This document shows, in pieces, positions 26,201-35,405 of a stretch of 64,000 nt of DNA. The DNA is from Microcoleus sp. FACHB-1515 (lineage in GTDB: Bacteria; Cyanobacteriota; Cyanobacteriia; Elainellales; Elainellaceae): assembly GCF_014696105.1 (NCBI RefSeq), contig NZ_JACJPO010000044.1, positions 62,001 through 126,000 of the forward strand. Reading direction: 5' to 3'. Position 1 is the first letter of the stretch, and the number at the start of each line of letters is the position of its first letter. The position numbers were made by a program, and so were the translations under genes. Under the pieces are notes generated by a model. That model was not told where the DNA came from, did not search any database, and saw only the letters and a program-made list of their open reading frames with translations.

Positions 26201-29200
26201 CTACAAGCCGTTGCCGATCAAGATGAACGGTGCCCAGTAGTAAGGATGTCTGACATCCAGGCTCGATCGCGGTTGTCCGGTGCGAGTGTCGATCGCCGTC
26301 ACGGTTGCATCGCCGGAGCGATCGGCACGGCTAGCTTCAGCATTGCCGTTGAGCAGGCTGAGTTGCGCCTGTCGGAGCGCTTCGGCTTTGGTCATGCCCC
26401 CTGCAAGATTGCCGTAGAACTGCTGCATCAGCGCACTGGTGGCAGGGTCGTTCACCAGCCACAGCGAGGCCAGCACCGATCGCGCTCCGTTTTGCAAGAA
26501 GTAGTAGCTGATGCCGGGAATTTCGATGCCGCTTTCGTCAGGGCCGCCGACTGCCGTTTCGCAGGCCGACAGCACGACCAGATGCACGTCATCAAGGCCA
26601 TAGTTGACCAGCGTTTGGATGCGACCGATGCGAATTTCGCCATCGCCGGAGAGCAAAAATGAATCCTCTGGGCGACCGCTCTGGAATTTGGCATGAGTGG
26701 CGATGTGCAGGATACGGCGACCGCTCAAATTGTCGCGCAGGGCGGAAAAGTTGAAGGCGCGATCGAGAAATTCCGCACCGGGAAACACGCCTTGCGAATC
26801 GGTTCCGCCCGTCTGCACGATCGCGTTTAGCTCGGTGGGCACGTTGGCGAGCGGCGGCATTCCTCCCACCGACATTGCCACGCCCATCGCCAGCACCGGG
26901 TTGTCAGCGGGATTGGGCGAAAGGCGATCGCTCATGTCGGTGAGTTCAGCCGCCAAGATGGTCGAGACGGCATATTGCTCAATCAAATATTGCTGGCGAT
27001 CGGCATCGAACAGGGCGGCCATCGGAATGTAGCGGGTCGATCGATCGAGCGCAAACACGAGATGCTGAACTTCTTGGCCTTGCAGTTCCGCTTGCAGCGG
27101 TTCGATCAGCCAATCGTATAGCTGTTGTGCGGTTGCCTGAACGGTGGCAATATCAGTGGTTGGAATGCCGTTTTGTGTATCGCCTAACTGCTGACGAAAT
27201 TCGGAAACCGTTTGCCAAAGCTCTTGCTGATTGACATCGCTCTCAAAGGCGCGGAAAATCACGCCATTTTCGCCCGATCGAATTGCCAGCAGAATCCGAA
27301 TTTTGTCTTCCAGCACGAGCGGATAGACCAGCACGGTTCCGGGTTCGGCGGTGACAATTTCTCTGGCGGTGCTGTTGAGCGCTTCGGAACTCAAGAAACC
27401 GGGGTCTTGCGCCAGTCGATCGCGCAGAGTTTGCCGCAATTGTTCGATCGAGTTGTTGAATTCGATCGTGCGGGCATCGAGTCGATCGCGCAGTTGACTC
27501 AACTCGGCACACTGACTTTGCTCACACTCGTGCAATCGCTGGGAAAAGGCGGTGAGTGTCCCAAACTCGTCCAGCATTTGCTGCTCGACATCGGCAAGGG
27601 GCAGTTGCGTTGATATTCCGCCTACGTCGGCACTGCGGGTAAAGTCGCGAAGCTCTTGCAGTTTGAGCAGTTCCAGAACTTGCTGCGCTTCACCGAGTCG
27701 CCCTTGCGAGATCAGGAGATCGGCAAGTTGGCGATAAGTGTTTGCTTCGCTCTGAACATATGATTCTTGCTGTTCAAGCGGTAGGTTGCGGATGCCGTGA
27801 CGAATTTCCTCGATAATGTTGACAGATTGCTTATAAAGAACAATCGCCAATTCAGGTTGATTTTGCGCTGCTAACAGTTCAGCAAGGTTGCTAAGAGCTT
27901 GCTTTTCATTCAAGCGATCGCCAATTCCTCTTGCAACAATGAGAGCTTGTTGATAAAACTCATATGCTCGATCGTCTTGATTCAATTGGTTGTAAATTCG
28001 CCCAATTCGATTAAGAGTGCGACCGATACAGCTAATGCACCCATCTGTCTCTTCTTGCTCAAGAACTTCTAGTGCTAGAAAGCTAAATTCCAAAGATTTG
28101 CTGTAGTTACCTAAACTAAAATAAACGTTGCTAATATTGCTAAGAACAAATCCCTCTACTCTGGTATCGTTTTCGTTTCTAGCAATTTCTAAAGACAGTT
28201 GGTAAAACTCTAAAGCTCGCTCATATCGCTCTAGGGACTCATAAACTCTTGCAATACCTCCAAGTATTTCTCCCTCCCATCTGGGATCGTTAATACGCCT
28301 GGCAAGAGATAATGTTTGTTCGTAAATCTCCATTGCTTGTTCGTGTTGATTCAATATTTCATATATATGACCAAGACGGTGAAGCAGCCCTATTCTGCAT
28401 AGAATACAATCTCTATTTTCCTGCTCCTCACGGATAGCTACGGCCTGTTCAGTGAACTCAAGTGCCTGCCCATACTGCTCCAAATCGTAGTAGAAATATC
28501 CTACGTGACTAAGAATTGCTCTTTCCATGAGAGGGGCATTTATCTCTCTGACTCTCGCCAAGCTCCTTTGAAAATATTCAATTGCTTGTGTACCATCGTT
28601 AAGGCCATCATAAGCCCTGCCAATATTTAATAGAATATAAGGCTCAAAGGTTCCAGCATTGAGTTCTTGCACTTCTTGTACTTCTTGCGCGATCGCCAAA
28701 GCCTGCTGGTAAAACTCAATTGCTTGCTGATACTGCTCCATTTCGAGGTATGCATCCCCAATGTTCCTCAGAGAAATGCCTTCTCCTAAACGATCGCGAA
28801 TTTCCTGATCGATCATTAATGCTTGTTGAAAAGTTTGTAAAGCTTCTTGGACTTGGTTATCTTCAAGATACACATACCCAATTGCGCTGAGAGTAATGCT
28901 CTCTCCTAAACGATCGTCAATTTCCCGATAGATAATTAATGCTTGCTGAAAAGCTTGTAAAGCTTCTTGAAATTGTTCAGCATCCCGGTGTTGAGTACCT
29001 TGGTCAAAGAGGCGATCGGCTTCAGCGTTTCGATCGCTTTCTGATCTGTTTTGAGCCTCGATCGCTTCCGTCTCAACCTGTTGCGCGATCGCCCTCGGCA
29101 CATCCACGCCCACAGAGGCGATCGCCATCAGCACTAACAACCAAAAGCGCAATTGATGCTGACGCAAACTTGAGCAAAAAATCTTTGAGGGGTGCAGGCG

Positions 29201-29203
29201 CAT
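26201..29203 (-). CDS. Exported TPR-CHAT protease, last gene of the caspase operon
   Basis: The 1000-residue protein starts at the ATG at 29203 with a signal peptide (FWLLVLMAIASVGVDVPRAIA), continues with about ten TPR repeats (about residues 55-520; EALQAFQQALIIYREIDDR and similar) and ends in a CHAT domain (about 700-1000) with His in HIATHAKF and Cys in LSACETAVGG. Between TPR and CHAT is a helical linker (about 530-690). The Q/E-rich TPRs with a 40-residue period are typical of cyanobacterial CHAT proteins. It follows the TPR gene 23 bp downstream and closes a seven-gene run. The same-frame extension to 29341 overlaps the previous gene and is unlikely. Confidence 0.87.
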   Translation of the reverse strand: MRLHPSKIFCSSLRQHQLRFWLLVLMAIASVGVDVPRAIAQQVETEAIEAQNRSESDRNAEADRLFDQGTQHRDAEQFQEALQAFQQALIIYREIDDRLGESITLSAIGYVYLEDNQVQEALQTFQQALMIDQEIRDRLGEGISLRNIGDAYLEMEQYQQAIEFYQQALAIAQEVQEVQELNAGTFEPYILLNIGRAYDGLNDGTQAIEYFQRSLARVREINAPLMERAILSHVGYFYYDLEQYGQALEFTEQAVAIREEQENRDCILCRIGLLHRLGHIYEILNQHEQAMEIYEQTLSLARRINDPRWEGEILGGIARVYESLERYERALEFYQLSLEIARNENDTRVEGFVLSNISNVYFSLGNYSKSLEFSFLALEVLEQEETDGCISCIGRTLNRIGRIYNQLNQDDRAYEFYQQALIVARGIGDRLNEKQALSNLAELLAAQNQPELAIVLYKQSVNIIEEIRHGIRNLPLEQQESYVQSEANTYRQLADLLISQGRLGEAQQVLELLKLQELRDFTRSADVGGISTQLPLADVEQQMLDEFGTLTAFSQRLHECEQSQCAELSQLRDRLDARTIEFNNSIEQLRQTLRDRLAQDPGFLSSEALNSTAREIVTAEPGTVLVYPLVLEDKIRILLAIRSGENGVIFRAFESDVNQQELWQTVSEFRQQLGDTQNGIPTTDIATVQATAQQLYDWLIEPLQAELQGQEVQHLVFALDRSTRYIPMAALFDADRQQYLIEQYAVSTILAAELTDMSDRLSPNPADNPVLAMGVAMSVGGMPPLANVPTELNAIVQTGGTDSQGVFPGAEFLDRAFNFSALRDNLSGRRILHIATHAKFQSGRPEDSFLLSGDGEIRIGRIQTLVNYGLDDVHLVVLSACETAVGGPDESGIEIPGISYYFLQNGARSVLASLWLVNDPATSALMQQFYGNLAGGMTKAEALRQAQLSLLNGNAEASRADRSGDATVTAIDTRTGQPRSSLDVRHPYYWAPFILIGNGL

Positions 29204-29226
29204 CGTGAATTCCTTAAACGTTTCAA

Positions 29227-30057
29227 TTAGCCGAGGATTTGCGATTGGAGGCGGACAACGGGTTTGATTGAGGATGGGCGGCGTTTGCGGTAGAAAATCG
29301 ATCGCCTCCTTAGCCGATTGCCGACTGAAAATCGATCGCACTGCCCAAATTCGGGTTGCTGCTGATTATCGGACAGTTCTAAAAAAACCGCGAGTGCTTG
29401 CTGATACCAGTGGGCAGCAGAAAGCAGTAAGTTTTGTTGCTCAAAGAGGGCGGCGATCGCATTCAAATTCAGCACTTCACCGGATCGATCGCCCAGTTCC
29501 CGCCAGATCGATCGCGCCTCAAAATAGCAGCACAGCGCGGTTTCAGGTTGTTCCAGTCGCTTGTAGATTTTGCCGAGGACGTGAAACGAGGCGGCTTCTC
29601 CGGCTTGGTCTGCGATCGCCACTCGAATGGCGATCGCCGTTTCGATCGATCGTCTTGCAGTGTCGAATTCGCCAAGCTGAAATGCCGCGATGCCGCAGTT
29701 GTGTCGCGCCATTGCTTCGCCAGAGCGATCGCCTGCTTCTTCAAGAATTCCGGCTGCACTTTGGCAGAGGCTTTGCATTCGGTGAAGCTGCCCTTGCTGG
29801 CCGTAAGCGAGTGCCAAATTGTTCAGAATTCGCCCGACTCCGACGTAATCTTCTGCTGCGACGAATCCCTGCAACGCCTGTTGAAACAGCGCAAGGGCGC
29901 GATCGAGTTCGCCTTGCTGCTGCAACAGCGTCCCTAAATCATTCAGCCAAATGGGATGATCGATACCGTTCCGGGACGCCACGATCGAATTGGACATCAG
30001 CAGTACCAAAGTCGGGCACGAAACTTGAGTCAGCAGCACAAAAGGCAGGTAGCACAT
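29227..30057 (-). CDS. TPR-repeat protein in the caspase operon
   Basis: Starting at ATG 30057, supported by AGGAG nine bases upstream, the product has 276 residues: a hydrophobic N-terminal stretch (CYLPFVLLTQVSCPTLVLLM) that could be a signal or lipoprotein-like anchor, then about five TPR repeats (IWLNDLGTLLQQQGELDRALALFQQA in part) and a basic C-terminal tail (RRRSIFYRKRRPS). It lacks catalytic motifs. It lies between the metacaspase and a TPR-CHAT gene, with gaps of 55 and 23 bp, so it is probably an adaptor for one of them. Confidence 0.78.
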   Translation of the reverse strand: MCYLPFVLLTQVSCPTLVLLMSNSIVASRNGIDHPIWLNDLGTLLQQQGELDRALALFQQALQGFVAAEDYVGVGRILNNLALAYGQQGQLHRMQSLCQSAAGILEEAGDRSGEAMARHNCGIAAFQLGEFDTARRSIETAIAIRVAIADQAGEAASFHVLGKIYKRLEQPETALCCYFEARSIWRELGDRSGEVLNLNAIAALFEQQNLLLSAAHWYQQALAVFLELSDNQQQPEFGQCDRFSVGNRLRRRSIFYRKRRPSSIKPVVRLQSQILG

Positions 30058-30112
30058 CGGTTGGATCTCCTGAAGGGGCTGGCAAGGAGATTTATTTCTC
30101 AAGGAAACGAGG

Positions 30113-32380
30113 CTATGCAACCACCTCAAAGACGGCGGACAGAACAGCCAGCGTTGCGGTGTCATAGGCAATGGTGTTGTTGCGAGCGCGAACGCCGCCC
30201 GTTGGTCGATCGATCGATCGCGACAGGTTATTTAAGTCACCGAGCAACTGATCGAGAACGTCGAGCGGTTCATCTCCGCTCAATCCGCCCAAAGCGCCGC
30301 GCGATTGCCCTCGGCCTCTGGCGATCGACTGCATCACCGAGAGCGCCTGACGCAGCGGCTCTTTGCTGACCAAAATCAGCAGTTCTAGAAAGCCGCCCGT
30401 GCCTTCAACGGTGAACGTGGTTTCATCTTGGGGGCGCGGCATGGTGAGTTTCTGACCGCGAAAAATGCGAGCCGCTTCTTCTGGAGCTGTCCATTCGGCT
30501 GGATACAGCACATCCATCACGCCGTCTGCATTGATGACGAGAATGCTCAGGTACAAATCTTGCTCAGTCTCCAAGTTGTTGATCTCGACTTGCAGATTGC
30601 TGCCCGATCGAAACTGCACGGTTGATGTGTCGATCGCGGTCGTCTGAATTTCCTGCGCTCCACGAGTCATCACCTGAAGCGTGTTTCCCCTGCTGCCAGC
30701 GGCAAACACTGTGGCCTCGACTCGCAGCGGCGATCCGGTTCCGGCTGTGAGTAGCTGGGCGAGTAGCTGCCTTGCCAGCATTTGTTTGAAGCGCGGACGG
30801 AGGCGATCGATCGCGGCGATCGCGGGTTCTCTCGCCAGCCCAAAGCTGTCAACCAGCCGAGTCAGATCCGGCTGAAATAAGCCGATGCTGCCGACGGACG
30901 GCAAGTCTGCTTCACCCTCCGCACTCAAGCGTTGCTGATCTTCCTCAGTGAAGCGACCGAGCCAACAATCGATCGCCCCTTCTGAATCAACCACTTCGAC
31001 GCGGCTCGTCGCAGCCAGTTCGGTTCGTGCCGTCTGAGCTTCTGCGGCCAGCGATCGATCGACACCCACTTTCAGCATCGGATTGGCCGGAATGCCCACG
31101 ATGCGCTCGCGCAATAGCATTCCCTCGCGCAGGTCTGCGGCTTGCCCTTGCGTCACGCGACCCTCACCACTGAGTCCCACCCGGCGCGTCTGCTCGATCG
31201 CCCCCACTTCTTCACCTGCGGCATTGAGAACAGAAAAAATGCTACCCGCCGTACCGCTGAGATTTTGTGACGATACGCCACCCAGCCAAAACTGAGGTGG
31301 ATCGACGCTGGTGAGAACCGCTTCCGCAGGCGGCGAAACTAAATTTGTGAAATAGATCGGCTGCTGCAAATTGTTACTTTCTGGCTGATATTCAAAAGTT
31401 GGAACCTGCTCACGATTCGATGTGGACTGAGCGAGGCTGCGGGTGCTGCGCTCCAAGTCTGAGTAAACCGCTTCCGCCGATCGCGTACTGGTGATTTGCC
31501 ACAGATAGCGCGTCAGCAAGTAGGTAAAGGCTCCCGCATAAAAGTCGCTAATGGCAGCATCGATCGCAAGCTGGTCGCGCTGTGCCGACCCGATCGCTAC
31601 GCCTTTGGCAATGCCAAGCTGCCGCAGTCGCTGAAAATCACTGATCGATAGATTCGACTGCGATCGCAACGTTTCCTGTGCTTGCAGTTCAGCGGCACTG
31701 GGCACAAGAATGTCGTCTGTCCCGGCTCTGGCTCTGGAGTTGGCCGCTCGCACTCGCACATTTCCCCTTGTGCCTGCGCCGGAGTGACAGCTATCAAGAA
31801 TCACCGTCAAGTTTTCAGTATCAATCCGCTTCATCAGCAAAAACAGCGTCCGCCCCATGATGTCCGGCACGATGATCTCAGAACCTTGACGATCGATCGT
31901 GGCGTCATTGGGAACGATCGTGCCGTTAAGTCCACAATCACCGATCGCCCGACATTCTTCTGTATCCAGTGGATTCGGGTCGCGAATGCGATCGCCATGT
32001 CCTGAATAGTGAAAAACAACCACATCTCCCGGTTTCGCCTGACGAATCAAATGCTCTTCAAAAGCGCGAATAATGTTGTCACGATTTGGCTCCACGTCTG
32101 CTGTGTCAGACACTTCCAAAATGTCAGCCGGATTAAACCCAAAACGGTGAATTAGCAGGTGTTTTTGCAACTGTACATCGGTTAGACATCCCCTCAGCGA
32201 TGAAACGCTTTCGGGATATCGATTGATGCCAACCAAAAGCGCCAGTTTGCGCGGCGTCCCTTGAGCAAGAACGCGACCGTAGCGATCGGCCTGTTGAAAG
32301 AAATCGAATTGACTCAGGCCGATCGTGGCGAGCGTTGATCCAGCAAATTGCAGAAAATGGCGACGCTTCATCTGTGACAT
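30113..32380 (-). CDS. Metacaspase (caspase family, C14) with Tat-like signal and C-terminal DUF4384
   Basis: The 755-residue protein begins with a twin-arginine-like leader (MKRRHFLQFAGSTLATIGLS), so export by Tat is likely. The p20 caspase domain spans about residues 43-290 with the dyad H128 (YSGHGDR) and C198 (LDSCHSGAG), both intact, so proteolytic activity specific for Arg/Lys, as in metacaspases, is expected. A long middle region (about 300-580) has no clear family. The C-terminal part (about 590-700; YLSILVINADGVMDVLYP) matches DUF4384. The gene is 16 bp from the preceding DUF928 gene. Either M1 or M4 could initiate; M4 is the start of the leader proper. Confidence 0.9.
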   Translation of the reverse strand: MSQMKRRHFLQFAGSTLATIGLSQFDFFQQADRYGRVLAQGTPRKLALLVGINRYPESVSSLRGCLTDVQLQKHLLIHRFGFNPADILEVSDTADVEPNRDNIIRAFEEHLIRQAKPGDVVVFHYSGHGDRIRDPNPLDTEECRAIGDCGLNGTIVPNDATIDRQGSEIIVPDIMGRTLFLLMKRIDTENLTVILDSCHSGAGTRGNVRVRAANSRARAGTDDILVPSAAELQAQETLRSQSNLSISDFQRLRQLGIAKGVAIGSAQRDQLAIDAAISDFYAGAFTYLLTRYLWQITSTRSAEAVYSDLERSTRSLAQSTSNREQVPTFEYQPESNNLQQPIYFTNLVSPPAEAVLTSVDPPQFWLGGVSSQNLSGTAGSIFSVLNAAGEEVGAIEQTRRVGLSGEGRVTQGQAADLREGMLLRERIVGIPANPMLKVGVDRSLAAEAQTARTELAATSRVEVVDSEGAIDCWLGRFTEEDQQRLSAEGEADLPSVGSIGLFQPDLTRLVDSFGLAREPAIAAIDRLRPRFKQMLARQLLAQLLTAGTGSPLRVEATVFAAGSRGNTLQVMTRGAQEIQTTAIDTSTVQFRSGSNLQVEINNLETEQDLYLSILVINADGVMDVLYPAEWTAPEEAARIFRGQKLTMPRPQDETTFTVEGTGGFLELLILVSKEPLRQALSVMQSIARGRGQSRGALGGLSGDEPLDVLDQLLGDLNNLSRSIDRPTGGVRARNNTIAYDTATLAVLSAVFEVVA

Positions 32381-32396
32381 CAGTGGTTTTCCTCTT

Positions 32397-33074
32397 TTAG
32401 GGACAGATTGCTGAAGATGCTTCGTTCAGTGCTTGATTCAATTGATCAGAAGGCCGATCGATCGACAGCACTTCCCGCCAAAAATCGCTCCAAAGCTGTT
32501 GGCTGGCGAAATAATCTGCCCGTTCAATGATTTGATCTTCACTGCCGATCGATCGCAAATTCTGCTGAATTTCGGCTTGCCCTTGAGCAGAAACAGTGGC
32601 AAATTCAACCGTAATTGCATTCCGAACCATCGGCTGATAAACGCGCCATTCATACAGTTGATCGGGCTGAAGTTCAATATCTACTGTGATTTGATAGAGG
32701 GTTGTTGCGGCTAGCTGCACGGGCTGAGGTCGATCGACTAGATTTGTTTCTGTGGCCTCCCAACTCCACAAAGGTTCTGTTTGTCCCACCTGTGAAAGCT
32801 GAACGGCTCTAACATTCCCAACCCAAACCAGCGTCGGATCAGCGATCGATACAAGCGGCAAGTCTTCCGAAGGCAACGTTTCGACAGGGGCGATCGCACA
32901 GAAGCCGCCTGTGGGTCGTCCGCCGCCGCGCTGGGGTGGATCAGGGGGGCGGCTCGTAAAAATCCGACTCCACCATTCAGGCGCAGCTTGAGCAGGAAGT
33001 AGCATTGAAAAGTTTGTCGCTGTCAGGGCAATTGTGACCAGCAACAAGCGAGTTTTTGTACAAATTTTAAGCAT
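32397..33074 (-). CDS. DUF928-family exported protein
   Basis: The 225-residue product has a signal peptide (LLLVTIALTATNFSMLLPAQAA, cleaved near residue 31), a Pro/Gly/Arg-rich segment (PPDPPQRGGGRPTGG) and a beta-rich DUF928 domain, with the typical YQITVDIELQPDQLYEWRVY. DUF928 proteins occur almost only in cyanobacteria beside DUF1822, CHAT or CHASE2 genes, and have no known activity. The gap to the metacaspase is 16 bp and to the CHAT-CHASE2 gene 10 bp. In this context it may be a periplasmic ligand or inhibitor of the proteases; that is inference. Confidence 0.85.
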   Translation of the reverse strand: MLKICTKTRLLLVTIALTATNFSMLLPAQAAPEWWSRIFTSRPPDPPQRGGGRPTGGFCAIAPVETLPSEDLPLVSIADPTLVWVGNVRAVQLSQVGQTEPLWSWEATETNLVDRPQPVQLAATTLYQITVDIELQPDQLYEWRVYQPMVRNAITVEFATVSAQGQAEIQQNLRSIGSEDQIIERADYFASQQLWSDFWREVLSIDRPSDQLNQALNEASSAICP

Positions 33075-33084
33075 TTTTATTTCC

Positions 33085-35403
33085 TCAATACTGCTTCTTT
33101 AATGTAGGCAAAATCAACAGCCAAACTGTTACTAAGGGCAGCACGATCGGTAGCAAAATTGCGATCGAAGCAAGATAAAGCTCCAAGCTGAAAAATGTAT
33201 AGATGACGCTGCCGCTGATCAAAGAAATTAAAATAGTCGATCGACGGGGCGATCGCTTTTGTATTAGTAAGGCAAGTCCTTTTGCTGCTCCTGCTGTTAA
33301 TAGAATCATCCAAAGATCCGGAACTGGAATAATTAGCCGCTGCCGCAACAAATGATGAAGTTTATATGCATGAAATTCTGCGCCCGTCATTTCTCGACCG
33401 CGTGGATCTTCCTGCTCAAACCAGTGCTGCATCGCTAGAGGAGCAGTGAAATTATCTGATCCGGGTGTTGTGCCCGCTTCCGAATAGCCTCCGGGCGCAA
33501 TGATTACGACCTGCTGTGCAAGATTTTGTAGCTCCGGTAGATTGCGTTGCTGTAACAGCTTTCCGGCTGAAACGGCGGTGTAGATTTGATCGGGCGGTAG
33601 TGAGTAATCAACAATTGGATCAAGCCACCATTGACCGAGCCAATAGGCAAATTCCGTGATGGGCGATCGACTGGTGCGATCCGTTTGCCAGTTGTCCTGA
33701 TACTGTTGCGCTAGCACGTAAGTTAGCGGCTGAATCTCACCTGTAAAGGGTAAATCCATGTGATTTCTTCGGAAAAGAATGCTTCCTGAAACGCTATCGT
33801 TGGCAATTTTTGGCAGGGCTTCGTGCCAGTTTCTTTGCTCATAGTCGGCTCCAAATACAAACTCAACTCCTTTCTGTTGAGCATTCTGTACTGCGGCGGC
33901 AAGACGATCGATTTTCGCTGGTTCTTGAGGGCGATCAAGGACATAATCAACGCCAATCAGTTTGGGATGATAGGCAGCAACTTGATTGATCAAATCAGCA
34001 AGTGCATCATAGGGAATCGGATTGCGGTCGACAATTTGTTTTTGATCAAAGAAGCGATCGTCCACCTGCACTAATAGAACGGGTGGCGGCTGATTCACAA
34101 TTGCTCGCTGAGTTGTCTGTCGATAAATGGCTTGAGTCAAGACTCGACGTTCTAATAACCATTTTTGCGTTGGAAGCTGCCAGCTTAATAGAATCAGGAC
34201 AAAAAGTGCGATCGCCTCATAGCGTTTCGGCGTAAACTGCTTCAGCCAGTGCCAGCGATTGAGCGGCTCAATGCGGTAAAGTTCAGCGTTAGGATAGCGA
34301 AATAAGGAAGGAACCAGATGAACCGAAGGATAGGTTAAATTCTTCTCGGTTCTTAAGAATTGACAGGCGGCAAGTAGCGATTCGTGAACATCTTTGTGGT
34401 CGGCTAAGCCCTGCATAAACTGCATCAAAAATTCTGGTGCAACGCGATCGTGAATCTTCTCGCGCATCACGGCAACTTGACTCAAACCGAGGTCGATTAA
34501 TGACTCAGCAATATCCAAGCCGCTGCATGAATTAAATAAAGCGAACTGAAGGCCATTTTCGCAGGCGATTTGAAGCTGTGGGGCAATTTCACGAATGCGA
34601 ATTGAGGCATGGGGCGCGATCGAAATTTCACCGCCCATCAGTTGATTTTCATCACTATGTCCAGCAAAAAATAATAGATCCCAACCTTGCGGATCGACGA
34701 GTGCTGCAACGATTTCAGCTTTTAGCTGATCGATCGATTTTCCTGCTTCCCAACCGATGCGTTTAGGCGGGTCAGCAATGTGTTTGAGCGATCGATCGAT
34801 CTGCTGCCAATCTGCTAAGAAATCCAGGTTTTCATCGCTGCCCAAAATCACCAGAATGCGGGGACGTTGAGGACGTTGACGAATGATTGGAGCCGCATGG
34901 CGAATGTTCAGTGGAACTCGCGCCAGCCGAATTTTCAAGTTTGTAGCAAATGAAGCTCCAAGCTCCCACGATTCCCAAGGTAGCCTTGCCAGTTCGATCG
35001 AGGTGCAGGTGAGGAAGACATCGAGATGCCCTGTGTCGGGTGCGATCGAGCGGCTGGCCTGCGCGATCGTGGTGTAGAGGTCGAACAGTTCTGGCTGCTG
35101 AAGCCAACGGTGAAAGTCAAGCAGCAGGCGCGTTTCGGCTTCCACGAGGCGAGAGTGCCAGTCGAGTTCAGGGGTGGCGATCGCGCCGGATGCTGCCGCT
35201 TTGCCTCGCAGCGCATCGCCACTTTCAGGACGCAAATCCGGTGAGTAGCGGTGGTAGAAGCTGAGATAGGCGTGTTGCCAGTCGCGATAGAGCGCCATTA
35301 GTCCGTCTGGAAAGGCCAGCTTTCGCGACAATCGCTGTCCTTGTCCCCAAGTCAAATCGAAGAAGCACAACTGCCCTTCTTGATGAATTCGCAGGTAAAA
35401 CAT
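33085..35403 (-). CDS. CHAT protease fused to CHASE2 membrane sensor
   Basis: The 772-residue protein has an N-terminal CHAT domain (about residues 80-375) with dyad H249 (FFAGHS) and C293 (FNSCSGL), one transmembrane segment (about 396-410), an extracytoplasmic CHASE2 sensor domain (about 435-690) and three C-terminal membrane segments. The topology puts the protease in the cytoplasm and the sensor outside, so it can transmit an external signal into proteolysis. The ATG at 35403 is preferred over TTG at 35409; it lies two bases after the DUF1822 stop, so the two are translationally coupled. In other proteins CHASE2 is linked to kinases or cyclases; here a protease takes that place. Confidence 0.88.
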   Translation of the reverse strand: MFYLRIHQEGQLCFFDLTWGQGQRLSRKLAFPDGLMALYRDWQHAYLSFYHRYSPDLRPESGDALRGKAAASGAIATPELDWHSRLVEAETRLLLDFHRWLQQPELFDLYTTIAQASRSIAPDTGHLDVFLTCTSIELARLPWESWELGASFATNLKIRLARVPLNIRHAAPIIRQRPQRPRILVILGSDENLDFLADWQQIDRSLKHIADPPKRIGWEAGKSIDQLKAEIVAALVDPQGWDLLFFAGHSDENQLMGGEISIAPHASIRIREIAPQLQIACENGLQFALFNSCSGLDIAESLIDLGLSQVAVMREKIHDRVAPEFLMQFMQGLADHKDVHESLLAACQFLRTEKNLTYPSVHLVPSLFRYPNAELYRIEPLNRWHWLKQFTPKRYEAIALFVLILLSWQLPTQKWLLERRVLTQAIYRQTTQRAIVNQPPPVLLVQVDDRFFDQKQIVDRNPIPYDALADLINQVAAYHPKLIGVDYVLDRPQEPAKIDRLAAAVQNAQQKGVEFVFGADYEQRNWHEALPKIANDSVSGSILFRRNHMDLPFTGEIQPLTYVLAQQYQDNWQTDRTSRSPITEFAYWLGQWWLDPIVDYSLPPDQIYTAVSAGKLLQQRNLPELQNLAQQVVIIAPGGYSEAGTTPGSDNFTAPLAMQHWFEQEDPRGREMTGAEFHAYKLHHLLRQRLIIPVPDLWMILLTAGAAKGLALLIQKRSPRRSTILISLISGSVIYTFFSLELYLASIAILLPIVLPLVTVWLLILPTLKKQY

Positions 35404-35405
35404 GA

